Assembly: GCF_000934765.1 (NCBI RefSeq)
Contig: NZ_JYNN01000003.1
Span: 1-64,000, forward strand
DNA: 64,000 nucleotides
Reading direction: 5' to 3'
DNA from: Thiomicrospira microaerophila
GTDB taxonomy: Bacteria > Pseudomonadota > Gammaproteobacteria > Thiomicrospirales > Thiomicrospiraceae
The notes under the pieces are model-generated. The model was not told the origin of the DNA. It worked only from the letters and a program-made list of their open reading frames with translations, and did no database searches. Each line of letters begins with the position of its first letter. The first letter of the stretch is position 1. This document shows, piece by piece, positions 47,043 to 55,904 of the stretch. The translations under genes were made by a program, and so were the position numbers.

Positions 47043-47648
47043 TTAATATCCCAGCAATTCAGCCAGGGTCTTTAACTCTTGAATTTTTACCATCTTAATC
47101 GATTCACCGCCAACAAAAAAGGCGCGCGCCGTATTATTATCAGGCAAACTTGTGACAAAATCTTGCAAAGCCACACGCTGCTGCTTCATATCCACCGGCA
47201 AACTAGCCAACCAGCCGCACGGCGCGCCGGACACAATCCAGCCTTGATGACGCCATTGCCAGCCGGGTAACGCTTGCTGTTGACTGACTCGTGTCAACGG
47301 ACCTGGCAAGTTCAAAACTTGCGCATCTTCGAGTCGGTCATCAAACACTAAATAACCGGCAATTAAATCACCCAACCTATGTTTTAAGCTTGCAAGCTGA
47401 TAAGCCAACGCCTGCTGAGCATCGTCGATTTTCAAAAACAACGCCGAGTCCTCGCGTCGGCAATGCAAGAGTTCTTCAACATCCGCATTCGACCAACGCA
47501 TCCACTCAGACTGGGCCACCAACACCGTGCGAAAATCATTAAAATAATAGTCATAGCGCCAGTCTTCTGGCAACCCCTCTGGATAATAACTAGTTATTAG
47601 CTCAGGCCGCTGCCAATCGTCAACACCTATCGATAAATTTGCTAACAT
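47043..47648 (-). CDS. Uncharacterised protein, DUF72-like N-terminus
   Basis: 201 aa. The first part (LANLSIGVDDWQRPELITSY, then YPEGLPEDWRYDYYFNDFRT) resembles the start of DUF72/YecE TIM-barrel proteins, but the rest is shorter and not recognised. No signal peptide or membrane helix. A frame begins at 47660, but AGGA lies 5 nt before the ATG at 47648 (MLANLSIG) and inside the longer version. Just upstream of mlaF on the same strand and divergent from yrbG. Function unknown. Confidence 0.75.
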   Translation of the reverse strand: MLANLSIGVDDWQRPELITSYYPEGLPEDWRYDYYFNDFRTVLVAQSEWMRWSNADVEELLHCRREDSALFLKIDDAQQALAYQLASLKHRLGDLIAGYLVFDDRLEDAQVLNLPGPLTRVSQQQALPGWQWRHQGWIVSGAPCGWLASLPVDMKQQRVALQDFVTSLPDNNTARAFFVGGESIKMVKIQELKTLAELLGY

Positions 47649-47679
47649 CGCCTTCCTCATAAAAAAATTTTATCGCGCC

Positions 47680-47696
47680 TATAATTTTTGTATAAT
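47680..47696 (+). promoter_or_regulatory. Promoter candidate for yrbG-kdsC-lpt run
   Basis: Two TATAAT hexamers (47680-47685 and 47691-47696) lie 45-60 bp before the yrbG start in a short AT-rich divergent intergenic region. A weak TTTTAT lies 17 bp upstream of the second. Confidence 0.4.
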
Positions 47697-47739
47697 ATGC
47701 AGATTCTTAAAAACGATAGTTTATAGCGAGAGCGCATTT

Positions 47740-48726
47740 ATGTCGACTGTATTAATCCTTCCGTCAATTATGTTGATAATAGGATTAGCTTTATTGGTAT
47801 GGAGTTCTGACTTTTTTATTGATGGCGCGGCCAGCGTTGCTGTTCGCTATAACGTCTCGCCATTGATTATCGGTGCGGTAATTATTGGATTTGGTACATC
47901 CAGCCCTGAAATCGTCGTTGCCATTATCGCTTCACTTGAAGGCAACCCTGGTTTAGCCGTAGGTAATGCGGTGGGTTCCAACATCACCAACATTGGTCTG
48001 GTGCTCGGTGTCACCGCGATGATTGCCGCGATTGCGGTCAAATCGGACTTTATCAAACGTGAAATGCCAATTCTGCTGATTATCACCATCCTGACGGTGG
48101 TGCTAATGCTGGACTATAAACTGGGGGTAGTAGATGGCATTATTCTGCTAACGGCTCTAGCCTTAACCCTAACCTGGATTATTCGCCGTAACAAAAACAT
48201 TTCCCCTGATGACCCACTCGCCGCTGAAATCAATCAAGAACTTGAAGACCTACCGAAGCTAAGTAAAGGGCGTGGATTCTTCTACTTAATTGGCGGTTTG
48301 GTTTTACTTGTGATTAGCGCACGTATGATGGTCTGGGGTGCCGTTGAAATTGCTGAATTTTTTGAAGTACCTGACCTAATTATTGGCCTCACTATTATTG
48401 CGATTGGCACCAGCCTACCTGAACTCGCCGCCTCGATTAGCGCGGCCTTAAAAGGTGAACTCGATATGATGATAGGCAACATTTTGGGTTCAAATCTATT
48501 CAACCTGCTTGCGGTGCTGGCTGTGCCCGCGATTCTAGCCCCCTCGCTGATAGACAATGACCTATTGAAGCGCGACCTACCGATTTTACTTGGCTTTACG
48601 GTCATGATGCTACTGGTCGCACTCCCCTTCAGAGGTACCGCGAGCATTTCCCGGTTTAAGGGCATTTTCTTATTATCCTTATTTATCGGCTATCTAACTT
48701 TGCTATACTTCAACACTGTTTCCTAA
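47740..48726 (+). CDS. yrbG: Calcium/sodium antiporter family protein YrbG
   Basis: 328 aa with about ten membrane helices in two inverted halves. Each half has the CaCA alpha-repeat: IIGFGTSSPEIVVAIIASLE with GNAVGSNITNIGL, and IIAIGTSLPELAASISAALK with GNILGSNLFNLLAV. Exchanges Ca2+ (or another cation) for Na+ or H+. Lies first in the kdsC-lptCAB run, as in E. coli, but no kdsD follows. Confidence 0.93.
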   Translation: MSTVLILPSIMLIIGLALLVWSSDFFIDGAASVAVRYNVSPLIIGAVIIGFGTSSPEIVVAIIASLEGNPGLAVGNAVGSNITNIGLVLGVTAMIAAIAVKSDFIKREMPILLIITILTVVLMLDYKLGVVDGIILLTALALTLTWIIRRNKNISPDDPLAAEINQELEDLPKLSKGRGFFYLIGGLVLLVISARMMVWGAVEIAEFFEVPDLIIGLTIIAIGTSLPELAASISAALKGELDMMIGNILGSNLFNLLAVLAVPAILAPSLIDNDLLKRDLPILLGFTVMMLLVALPFRGTASISRFKGIFLLSLFIGYLTLLYFNTVS

Positions 48727-48743
48727 CTTGAGAACCCTTGCAA

Positions 48744-49268
48744 ATGGATGAATTACAAGCCAAAGCCAATAAAATTAAATTACTACTGCTCGATGTTGAC
48801 GGTGTACTCACCGACAACCGCCTGATATATGGGGATGATGGCCAAGAATACAAAGCCTTTTATACCCGTGATGGCCATGCCATGGTGCTGATACAAAAAA
48901 GCGGTATAGACATCGGTATTATCACCGGTCGTACCTCCGAGCTAGTTAAAAAACGCATGCAAGATCTCAAGGTTAAACACCTATACCAAGGGGTGCCTGA
49001 TAAATTGCCGACCTTTGAAGCGCTGATGGCAAAACTAGGGCTGTCACTCGATCAAGTGGCTTATATGGGCGATGATATTTTAGACCTACCGATCCTTCGT
49101 CGTGTTGGCCTTTCTGCCTGCCCGAAAGACAGTGACCCTGAAGTCCTATCACGCGTTGATTTTGTCAGTCAATTTGATGGCGGACGTGGGGCGGTTCGCG
49201 AGTTTTGTGAATTCATCATGAAAACCCAAGGACACTGGCAAACCCACATGGATTTCTATTTGAGATAG
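48744..49268 (+). CDS. kdsC: 3-deoxy-D-manno-octulosonate 8-phosphate phosphatase
   Basis: 174 aa, HAD superfamily C0 type. Motif I LLLLDVDGVLTDN, motif II IITGRTSELVKKR, motif III/IV QVAYMGDDILDLPILRRVGL. Releases KDO from KDO-8-phosphate for LPS inner core. Starts at ATG 48744; a TTG two codons earlier is also open. The usual upstream partner kdsD is missing here. Confidence 0.94.
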   Translation: MDELQAKANKIKLLLLDVDGVLTDNRLIYGDDGQEYKAFYTRDGHAMVLIQKSGIDIGIITGRTSELVKKRMQDLKVKHLYQGVPDKLPTFEALMAKLGLSLDQVAYMGDDILDLPILRRVGLSACPKDSDPEVLSRVDFVSQFDGGRGAVREFCEFIMKTQGHWQTHMDFYLR

Positions 49269-49271
49269 CCG

Positions 49272-49826
49272 ATGCCAGTTAAATCGACAAGGCTGTTTAC
49301 GCTCTTACTAGGTTTAGTTGCACTGGTGCTAGTCTTCAGTCTTTTTAGATCGAGCGACATGCCTTCTAGCGCGGCGACACAGCTTGAGCAGAATGACTGG
49401 TCTATCGATCAAGCACGCGCTTGGCACTTACAACCAGATCAAACCCAACATTACATGCAAGCGCAGCGCTTACGCCAGCAACATGACACCATTTTTGCCG
49501 AACAGCCTCGCGTATTCATCACCAAAACCGACCAAAACATGGTGATTCGCAGTGAACAACTGACCCTCACTGAACAGCAGCATTATGCATTTAAAAAACA
49601 GATTCATATTCAACACCACCTTCACTCAGCCGAAAAAATACAAATCAACCAGTTCCGTACCGAACAGCTTGACTATAACCAAAACACAGCGCTACTCACC
49701 AGCCCTGTTGCTGTAAAATTCACCACATCACTCAGCCAAACACAAGGAGTGGGGCTGCAAATTGATTTAAATAGCCAACGCACCCAAATTCACTCACAGG
49801 TAACCACACTTTATGAGATTCACTAA
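49272..49826 (+). CDS. lptC: LPS export protein LptC
   Basis: 184 aa. An N-terminal membrane helix (LFTLLLGLVALVLVFSLFRS) and a periplasmic beta-jellyroll-like region (WHLQPDQTQHYMQAQRLRQQ, LLTSPVAVKFTTSLSQTQGV). Bridges LptBFG to LptA. Sequence similarity in this family is low; position between kdsC and lptA and the fold pattern carry the call. Overlaps lptA by 14 bp. Confidence 0.9.
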   Translation: MPVKSTRLFTLLLGLVALVLVFSLFRSSDMPSSAATQLEQNDWSIDQARAWHLQPDQTQHYMQAQRLRQQHDTIFAEQPRVFITKTDQNMVIRSEQLTLTEQQHYAFKKQIHIQHHLHSAEKIQINQFRTEQLDYNQNTALLTSPVAVKFTTSLSQTQGVGLQIDLNSQRTQIHSQVTTLYEIH

Positions 49827-50328
49827 CACGAACAAGCTTGCGCTCATCGTTTACAGCTGTTTTTTTACCAGCCTTAGCCCATCTGTTTGGGCGCAGAAAC
49901 CTGACGTACACCCCATTCAAGTTGAAGCTGATCAACTAGACTCACAAGACGCGACAGGCATCACGCGTTACACAGGCAATGTCATTATTTCCCAAGGTGA
50001 AACACAGTTACGCGGCGATCAAGTAGAGATTCAGCACCCTAACCGTCAATTACACACCATGACCATTACAGGCTCACCCGCGCTATTCAAGTTTCACAAC
50101 CCCAGCCAACAAACGCATATCACCGGCCACGCCCAAACGATTATTTACCATACACAACAAGGCCAGGTTCAGCTGATCGGTGAAGCTTACCTTGAGCAAG
50201 AAAACACCCACACGATCCAAGGCCCAAAATTAGTGTATGACATCAATAACCAAACCTTGAATGCCGGCAGCACGGATCAGCAAACAGGACGCGTTATCAT
50301 GACACTTACCCCACAGAGCGACGACTAA
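49813..50328 (+). CDS. lptA: LPS export periplasmic protein LptA
   Basis: 171 aa. Signal peptide ending near SVWAQ, then the OstA/LptA domain: [60 protein letters not shown]. Forms the periplasmic bridge for LPS. Its stop overlaps the lptB start by 1 bp. Confidence 0.93.
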   Translation: MRFTNTNKLALIVYSCFFTSLSPSVWAQKPDVHPIQVEADQLDSQDATGITRYTGNVIISQGETQLRGDQVEIQHPNRQLHTMTITGSPALFKFHNPSQQTHITGHAQTIIYHTQQGQVQLIGEAYLEQENTHTIQGPKLVYDINNQTLNAGSTDQQTGRVIMTLTPQSDD

Positions 50329-51053
50329 TGGCGCACTTCTATGGACGCGGGCTTGCCAAAAGTTACAAAAAATACAAGGTCGTCACCTCAGTTGATTTAG
50401 ATGTCCACAGCGGTCAAGTGGTTGGGTTACTCGGTCCGAATGGTGCGGGCAAGACCACCACCTTTTATATGATGACAGGCCTGGTTGAACATGATGCCGG
50501 CAAAATCATGCTTGATGACCAGGATATTAGCCGACTATCCATCGATCAGCGCGCTCGACTTGGCATAGGTTACTTACCGCAAGAAGCCTCCGTATTTCGT
50601 AAACTGACTGTGCGTGACAATATACTCGCTATTTTAGAAATGCGCCCTGAATTGACGCCACAACAGCGTAATGAAAAACTTGAACACCTGCTCGATGATC
50701 TACAAATCCACCATATTATTAACCAGCTTGGCCAAGCCCTATCCGGCGGTGAGCGGCGGCGCGTTGAAATCGCCCGCGCTCTAGCGATGGAGCCTAAATT
50801 TATATTACTCGATGAACCCTTTGCGGGGGTTGATCCTATTTCGGTCAAAGAAATCCAGCACATCATTGAACATCTGCGCGACAAACAAATTGGCGTACTC
50901 ATCACCGACCACAATGTGCGAGAAACTTTAGGTGTGTGTGACCAAGCCTATATTCTTCACGCTGGCACGATTCTCGCCCAAGGTACACCAGAGGATGTTT
51001 TGAACCATCCAGATGTTAGACGGGTTTATTTGGGTGAAAATTTTCGGGCTTAA
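50328..51053 (+). CDS. lptB: LPS export ABC transporter ATPase LptB
   Basis: 241 aa. Walker [41 protein letters not shown], signature [15 protein letters not shown], Walker [17 protein letters not shown] and [10 protein letters not shown]. Powers LPS extraction with LptFG (not in window). In most relatives rpoN follows; here hpf comes next. Confidence 0.97.
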   Translation: MAHFYGRGLAKSYKKYKVVTSVDLDVHSGQVVGLLGPNGAGKTTTFYMMTGLVEHDAGKIMLDDQDISRLSIDQRARLGIGYLPQEASVFRKLTVRDNILAILEMRPELTPQQRNEKLEHLLDDLQIHHIINQLGQALSGGERRRVEIARALAMEPKFILLDEPFAGVDPISVKEIQHIIEHLRDKQIGVLITDHNVRETLGVCDQAYILHAGTILAQGTPEDVLNHPDVRRVYLGENFRA

Positions 51054-51097
51054 TCACATTTTGTCTTCTTGCAAAAAGAGGAACTCAACAACGAATA

Positions 51098-51106
51098 TGC
51101 TATACT
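51098..51106 (+). promoter_or_regulatory. Extended -10 promoter candidate for hpf
   Basis: TGC followed by TATACT (51101-51106), 89 bp before the hpf start. No good -35 is evident, as is usual for extended -10 sites. Confidence 0.45.
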
Positions 51107-51194
51107 TGCAACAACTCTTACATAAATAAGAACCAGGGTTTCAAACTATGAAGCCTCGCAATACATTCCATAAATAAAAAACAAGGAGTTAGGA

Positions 51195-51533
51195 ATGCAA
51201 ATTAATATTACTGGCCATCATGTAGACTTAACCGATGCGCTTCGCGACTTTGTAAACGACAAATTCGCCAAACTAGAGCGTCATTTTGACCATGTTACCA
51301 ATGTTCACGTAATTTTAACGGTAGAAAAACAAAATCAGAAAGCAGAAGCCACTGTCCATGTTTCTGGTCAAGACCTATTTGCCAGCAATGAAACCCAAGA
51401 CATGTATGCGTCTATTGATGGTTTAATTGATAAGTTGGATCGTCAGATTATCAAGCACAAAGAAAAAATTGGCGATCACCATCAAAAATCTGGTGGCGTT
51501 AAAAGCATGAATACCGCTGCAATCGAAGAATAA
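51195..51533 (+). CDS. hpf: Ribosome hibernation-promoting factor
   Basis: 112 aa, short HPF/YfiA type. MQINITGHHVDLTDALRDFV, KFAKLERHFDHVTNVHVILT, DMYASIDGLIDKLDRQIIKH are the family core; a polar tail follows. Binds the 30S decoding region and helps form inactive 100S ribosomes in stationary phase. AAGGAG lies 6 nt before the ATG. Confidence 0.95.
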   Translation: MQINITGHHVDLTDALRDFVNDKFAKLERHFDHVTNVHVILTVEKQNQKAEATVHVSGQDLFASNETQDMYASIDGLIDKLDRQIIKHKEKIGDHHQKSGGVKSMNTAAIEE

Positions 51534-51547
51534 ACTCCGCTCTACCC

Positions 51548-51569
51548 GCCTGACAGCAAACTGTCAGGC
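51548..51569 (+). terminator. Hairpin after hpf
   Basis: GCCTGACAG (51548-51556), loop CAAA, CTGTCAGGC (51561-51569) forms a perfect 9-bp stem 15 bp past the hpf stop. There is no T-run, so it may act as an RNA 3'-end stabiliser or a weak terminator. Confidence 0.5.
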
Positions 51570-51613
51570 AGCACTCCATACGACATCAACACATTCAAAA
51601 AAATAAGTTCGCC

Positions 51614-54196
51614 ATGACAACCAGCACCCACACCCCGATGATGCAACAATTTTTAACCATCAAAGCCGAGCACCCAGATCGTTTGGTGTTTTACCGGATG
51701 GGCGATTTTTATGAATTGTTTTATGACGATGCGGTAAAAGCTTCAAAGCTCCTCGACATCACGCTAACAGCGCGCGGACAATCCGCTGGAAAACCGATTC
51801 CGATGGCAGGTATCCCGCATCACAGCGCCGAAGGCTATCTTGCCAAATTAGTTAAACTTGGTGAGTCGATTGCGATATGCGAACAGGTTGGCGAAGCCCT
51901 GGGCAAAGGCCCTGTTGAACGTAAAGTCGTGCGTGTCCTCACCCCCGGCACACTCACTGACGACGCCTTACTTGAAGCTAACCAAGAAAACCTACTCTGC
52001 GCGGTTTATCAAACCGATGAGCGTTATGCGCTCGCCTATTTAGATGTCGCCAGTGGGCGTTTTGAAGGCTGTGAATTTGATACTTCTCAAGCATTTTTTG
52101 ATGAAATCAAGCGGTTACAACCTGCCGAACTGATTGTTGCAGAGGGCGAAAACCTAGCGGACAGCCTCAAAACACAACCAGGCCTGGTTAGGCTACCTAG
52201 CTGGCATTTTGATTTAAAGACGGCGCAAACCAAAATGACCGATCAACTCCAAACCCAAGACCTGATCGCGTTTGGTTGCCAAGACAAACCCACCCTCATT
52301 TCGGCTTGTGGCGCACTGCTCTACTATGCGCAAACCATGCTACAAAACACCCTTAACCAAGTACAGAGTTTTCACAGCTACAGCACGGACGATAACCTGA
52401 TTGTCGATGCGATGAGTCGGCGCAACCTTGAGCTCGACACCAATTTAACCGGCGGCACCCATAACACCCTGCTTAGCCTGCTGGATAACTGCGCCACAGC
52501 AATGGGCAGCCGACTCCTTAAACGCTGGTTGTTGATGCCCTTACGTGATCCCAAGCTGATTAACCAACGGCTCGACATCATTGATACCCTGATTCAACAA
52601 GACCAGCACCCAACACTCAAACGCCAACTCAAACCGATTGGTGATTTAGAACGTATTCTCAGCCGTGTCGCCCTCTATTCAGCTCGACCGCGTGACCTGT
52701 TGCAACTTGGGCGCGCACTCAATCAATTGCCCGAAATCAACCAAGCATTAAATGCACTAAACCAACCCGATCTGGTTGCACTCAGCCAGCAAATTAATCA
52801 GTTCGATGAGTTAGCAGCCGAACTCGATCGCGCGATTCTTGAGAATCCGCCGATGCTATTGCGTGATGGCGGCGTATTTAAAACCGGCTATGATGCCGAA
52901 CTTGACCAGCTCAACAATCTTAAAAACGAAGCCGGGCAATACCTGCTTGACCTCGAACAACGTGAACGCGAACGCACCGGTATTTCAACCCTTAAAGTCG
53001 GTTACAACCGAGTACACGGCTACTATATTGAAGTCAGTAAACTGCAAAGCGAACAAGTGCCGCTTGATTATGTCCGCCGTCAAACCCTTAAGGGCGCAGA
53101 ACGCTATATTATTCCCGAACTCAAAAGCTTTGAAGACCAAGTGCTCAGCGCCGGCGACAAAGCCCTAGCGCGTGAAAAACAACTCTATCAAACCCTGCTT
53201 GAAACCCTAAACCAATCGATTAAACCCCTGCAAACCTGCGCCTCCGCGCTGGCGCAACTGGATGCGCTGGTCAATCTAGCGCAAAAGGCCGAACAACATC
53301 AACTCACTCGCCCCAAGCTCAGCCAACAACCAGGCCTGGTTATCCATCAAGGTCGTCATTTAACGGTTGAAGCCCTGAGCGATGTGCCGTTTATTCCCAA
53401 TGATGCGATATTTGATAACCATAGCCGCTTGCAAATCATTACCGGCCCGAATATGGGCGGTAAATCCACCTTTATGCGCCAAACCGCCCTGATTGCGATA
53501 CTCGCCCATATCGGCAGCTTTGTGCCGGCTGAATCGGTGGAAATCGGCCCGATTGATCGAATTTTCACCCGGATTGGCGCCTCGGATGACCTCACCAGCG
53601 GACGCTCCACCTTTATGGTTGAAATGACAGAAACTGCGCATATCCTGCACCATGCCAGTGAACAATCGCTGATCTTGATGGATGAAATAGGCCGTGGCAC
53701 CTCGACCTATGATGGCTTATCGCTGGCGTGGGCGATTGCCGAGCATCTGGCCGAACAGGTAAAAGGCTTTTGTTTATTTGCTACCCACTACTTTGAGCTG
53801 ACTGATTTATCTCAACGCTATGCCAATACCGTTAATATCCACCTCAGCGCGATAGAACATCAAGACAAGATTGTATTTTTACACCAAGTTCAACCGGGCG
53901 CCGCCTCTAAAAGCTATGGTTTGCAAGTCGCCAGCCTAGCGGGTGTACCCAAATCCGTCATTCAACGTGCGAAAGCCATTTTGCATGATCTAGAACAAAA
54001 AGCTGACGAGCATCCAAACACTAAACCAACAGCACCCAGTAAAGAACTACAGGTTAAACAACCCGAAATTCAGTTCGACCTCTTTAATTCTGCCGAACCC
54101 CACCCCATATTAATTGAACTCGATAAAATCTCGCCCGATGAGCTAACCGCTAAACAGGCGCTGGATTTACTTTATCAACTCAAAACATTGCGATAA
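51614..54196 (+). CDS. mutS: DNA mismatch repair protein MutS
   Basis: 860 aa. Mismatch-recognition motif [15 protein letters not shown] (with the Phe-x-Glu wedge as FYE), then connector, lever and clamp domains, and the ATPase core with Walker [41 protein letters not shown] and [21 protein letters not shown]-terminal dimerisation helix-turn region ([20 protein letters not shown]) is intact. Two palindrome copies lie inside, both in the PGLV frame. Confidence 0.98.
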   Translation: MTTSTHTPMMQQFLTIKAEHPDRLVFYRMGDFYELFYDDAVKASKLLDITLTARGQSAGKPIPMAGIPHHSAEGYLAKLVKLGESIAICEQVGEALGKGPVERKVVRVLTPGTLTDDALLEANQENLLCAVYQTDERYALAYLDVASGRFEGCEFDTSQAFFDEIKRLQPAELIVAEGENLADSLKTQPGLVRLPSWHFDLKTAQTKMTDQLQTQDLIAFGCQDKPTLISACGALLYYAQTMLQNTLNQVQSFHSYSTDDNLIVDAMSRRNLELDTNLTGGTHNTLLSLLDNCATAMGSRLLKRWLLMPLRDPKLINQRLDIIDTLIQQDQHPTLKRQLKPIGDLERILSRVALYSARPRDLLQLGRALNQLPEINQALNALNQPDLVALSQQINQFDELAAELDRAILENPPMLLRDGGVFKTGYDAELDQLNNLKNEAGQYLLDLEQRERERTGISTLKVGYNRVHGYYIEVSKLQSEQVPLDYVRRQTLKGAERYIIPELKSFEDQVLSAGDKALAREKQLYQTLLETLNQSIKPLQTCASALAQLDALVNLAQKAEQHQLTRPKLSQQPGLVIHQGRHLTVEALSDVPFIPNDAIFDNHSRLQIITGPNMGGKSTFMRQTALIAILAHIGSFVPAESVEIGPIDRIFTRIGASDDLTSGRSTFMVEMTETAHILHHASEQSLILMDEIGRGTSTYDGLSLAWAIAEHLAEQVKGFCLFATHYFELTDLSQRYANTVNIHLSAIEHQDKIVFLHQVQPGAASKSYGLQVASLAGVPKSVIQRAKAILHDLEQKADEHPNTKPTAPSKELQVKQPEIQFDLFNSAEPHPILIELDKISPDELTAKQALDLLYQLKTLR
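52177..52188. repeat. Dispersed palindrome ACCAGGCCTGGT, copy 12
   Basis: Inside mutS, read as PGLV; full AACCAGGCCTGGTT form. Confidence 0.85.
53329..53340. repeat. Dispersed palindrome ACCAGGCCTGGT, copy 13
   Basis: Inside mutS, read as PGLV; full AACCAGGCCTGGTT form. Confidence 0.85.
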
Positions 54197-54247
54197 AACC
54201 AATAAATAACCCAAGATAAACCCAAGTTAATCCCAAAGGAAACCACT

Positions 54248-55111
54248 ATGAGTCAAGCGTTAATAGCCGATGTCAATGGCGAAAACTTTCAACAAGTCGT
54301 GCTAGACAACTCCCATCACCTCCCGGTGCTGGTCGATTTTTGGGCGCCTTGGTGCGGACCCTGTAAATCGGTGATGCCGGTGCTGGAAAAATTAGCCAAT
54401 GAATTTGCAGGCTTGTTTTTGCTTGCCAAGGTTAATATCGATGACAACGAAGCCCTTGCCAATCAATTTGCGGTGCGCTCAGTGCCGACATTTAAACTAT
54501 TCAAAAATGGTCAACAAATCGCCGAACTGACAGGCGGCTTGCCAGAAAGTGAATTCCGCAAACTCCTTGAACCCCATATCGAACGCCCCTCTGATGCCAT
54601 GCGTGCGCAAGCACAACAGGCCTTTGACCAAGGCGATTTAGACAGCGCGGTCACATTGCTACGCCAAGCCTCAGAACTAGATCCTAACAACCATCAAGTG
54701 CCTTTAGACCTGGTTCAAATGTACCTACAGACCGGTCAACTCGAAGACGCCACCAAGCTGTTTAATCAACTACCGGATGCCGCCAAAACCGCCCCTGAGG
54801 CCAAACCGATTATTGGCATTATTCACTTTGCGCAAGCGGTCGCCGAATCTGAAGACATCAGTCTTATTCAAGCCAAACTCAAAGATAACCCCGATGATGT
54901 CAGCGCGCTCTATGGCTTAGCCTGTTTCCTAGCGCTACACAGCGAATATGAAAAAGCCATGCAAGCCCTGCTTAAAGTGTTTATGTTGGATCGAGAATTC
55001 AAAGAAGGTGCGGCACGCGGCCATTTGATTAAACTATTTGATATGCTCTCGGTCAGCGAACCGGAACTGGTCAAAACCTATCGCCGCAAATTCCAAAGCT
55101 TACTCTATTAA
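54248..55111 (+). CDS. Thioredoxin-TPR co-chaperone (CnoX/YbbN-like)
   Basis: 287 aa. N-terminal thioredoxin domain with an intact active site FWAPWCGPCKSVMPVL and the cis-Pro region VRSVPTFKLF, then TPR-like helices (FDQGDLDSAVTLLRQASELD, SEYEKAMQALLKVFMLDREF). The layout matches YbbN/CnoX, which links GroEL/DnaK with thiol protection; E. coli YbbN has SxxC, whereas here both cysteines are present, so it may be a real thiol-disulfide reductase. AAAGGA precedes the ATG. Confidence 0.92.
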   Translation: MSQALIADVNGENFQQVVLDNSHHLPVLVDFWAPWCGPCKSVMPVLEKLANEFAGLFLLAKVNIDDNEALANQFAVRSVPTFKLFKNGQQIAELTGGLPESEFRKLLEPHIERPSDAMRAQAQQAFDQGDLDSAVTLLRQASELDPNNHQVPLDLVQMYLQTGQLEDATKLFNQLPDAAKTAPEAKPIIGIIHFAQAVAESEDISLIQAKLKDNPDDVSALYGLACFLALHSEYEKAMQALLKVFMLDREFKEGAARGHLIKLFDMLSVSEPELVKTYRRKFQSLLY

Positions 55112-55182
55112 TGCGATTTTGCATCCATCAGAGTTTGTTACAATTTCGTTCAAATTTAGTAAGATCAAGCTTGGTTATATCA

Positions 55183-55194
55183 ACCAGGCCTGGT
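55183..55194. repeat. Dispersed palindrome ACCAGGCCTGGT, copy 14 (only intergenic copy)
   Basis: Between the thioredoxin-TPR gene and the small secreted protein gene, ending 22 bp before the latter's ATG; full AACCAGGCCTGGTT form. Confidence 0.85.
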
Positions 55195-55215
55195 TAAAAA
55201 AAAGAGGCAAAAACT

Positions 55216-55704
55216 ATGAAAAAACCACTACTCAGCGCCCTAGCGCTTAGCTTAGGCCTTGGACTTGCGAGCCTTAGCCAGGCTGCACCCCAAACAGGCG
55301 CCACCGCGCCGCTACCCGAAGACTTAAGCAAAACCCGCCCAATTGAACTCTGTGCCGCTTATACTGACCACAACGAAGCCGACCAAAAACGTATTTTTGA
55401 TCGGCTCGACTCGCTAAACCTGCTTAGCCATAAAGATTATGATCTTGTTCCAAAAGGCAAGATTGAAACCGGATCGACGATGTGTGGTATGTATATGGGT
55501 TTAGGCAAACCCATAAATGAACAAGGCATGCAGATTCGACCGATGGTGTATAAGGTCGTGCATATCTATCCAGATCACTATGTCGTTACCCAAAGTGGCT
55601 TAGTGATGGAAATTCATGATCGCGTTGAAGGTGAATTACCACCCACACTGCACCAACCCATGCCCGATGTGATGCCGCCACCTGTCGCGCCACGCACACG
55701 TTAA
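55216..55704 (+). CDS. Uncharacterised small exported protein
   Basis: 162 aa. Clear signal peptide (LLSALALSLGLGLASLSQAA) and a mature part with two cysteines (ELCAAY, STMCGMYMG), KVVHIYPDHYVVTQSGLVME, and a Pro-rich C-terminus (PTLHQPMPDVMPPPVAPRTR). No family recognised. AGAGG lies 8 nt before the ATG. Probably periplasmic. Terminated by the hairpin at 55718-55766. Confidence 0.8.
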   Translation: MKKPLLSALALSLGLGLASLSQAAPQTGATAPLPEDLSKTRPIELCAAYTDHNEADQKRIFDRLDSLNLLSHKDYDLVPKGKIETGSTMCGMYMGLGKPINEQGMQIRPMVYKVVHIYPDHYVVTQSGLVMEIHDRVEGELPPTLHQPMPDVMPPPVAPRTR

Positions 55705-55717
55705 AGACTAACACAAA

Positions 55718-55766
55718 AACAGGCCGCCTAACCCAGCCTCGCTATGCGGCCTGTTGACTAGGTTTT
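55718..55766 (+). terminator. Terminator of the small exported protein gene
   Basis: AACAGGCCGC (55718-55727) pairs perfectly with GCGGCCTGTT (55746-55755), followed 7 nt later by TTTT. Long loop of 18 nt. Confidence 0.6.
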
Positions 55767-55781
55767 AGATGGATGATCGAT

Positions 55782-55903
55782 TTTCTCGTTCCCACTGTCC
55801 TCAGTGGGAATGCATACCAACTGATCAGACTCCTACGGCATCATGGCAAGCGGTAATCCGCGCTACTGGTCTGCATTCCCACGCACAGCGTGGGAACGAG
55901 AAA
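55782..55903. repeat. REPIN-like element: two REP hairpins in inverted orientation
   Basis: The outer sequences TTTCTCGTTCCCAC and GTGGGAACGAGAAA are inverted repeats. Each end is itself a hairpin: TTCCCACTG/CAGTGGGAA (55789-55797 and 55802-55810, loop TCCT) and TTCCCACGC/GCGTGGGAA (55876-55884 and 55888-55896, loop ACA). The stem of the left copy has compensatory changes relative to the right. It fills the gap between convergent genes, and the same hairpin occurs once at 636-660. Confidence 0.8.
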
Positions 55904-55904
55904 T

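Noticed and set aside
48282-48665. 127-codon minus-strand open frame inside yrbG
   Set aside because: Antisense shadow of a membrane transporter gene with clear CaCA repeats.
51148-51177. Nine-codon open frame (MKPRNTFHK) just before hpf, considered as a leader peptide
   Set aside because: No good Shine-Dalgarno, no run of regulatory codons and no attenuator hairpin between it and hpf.
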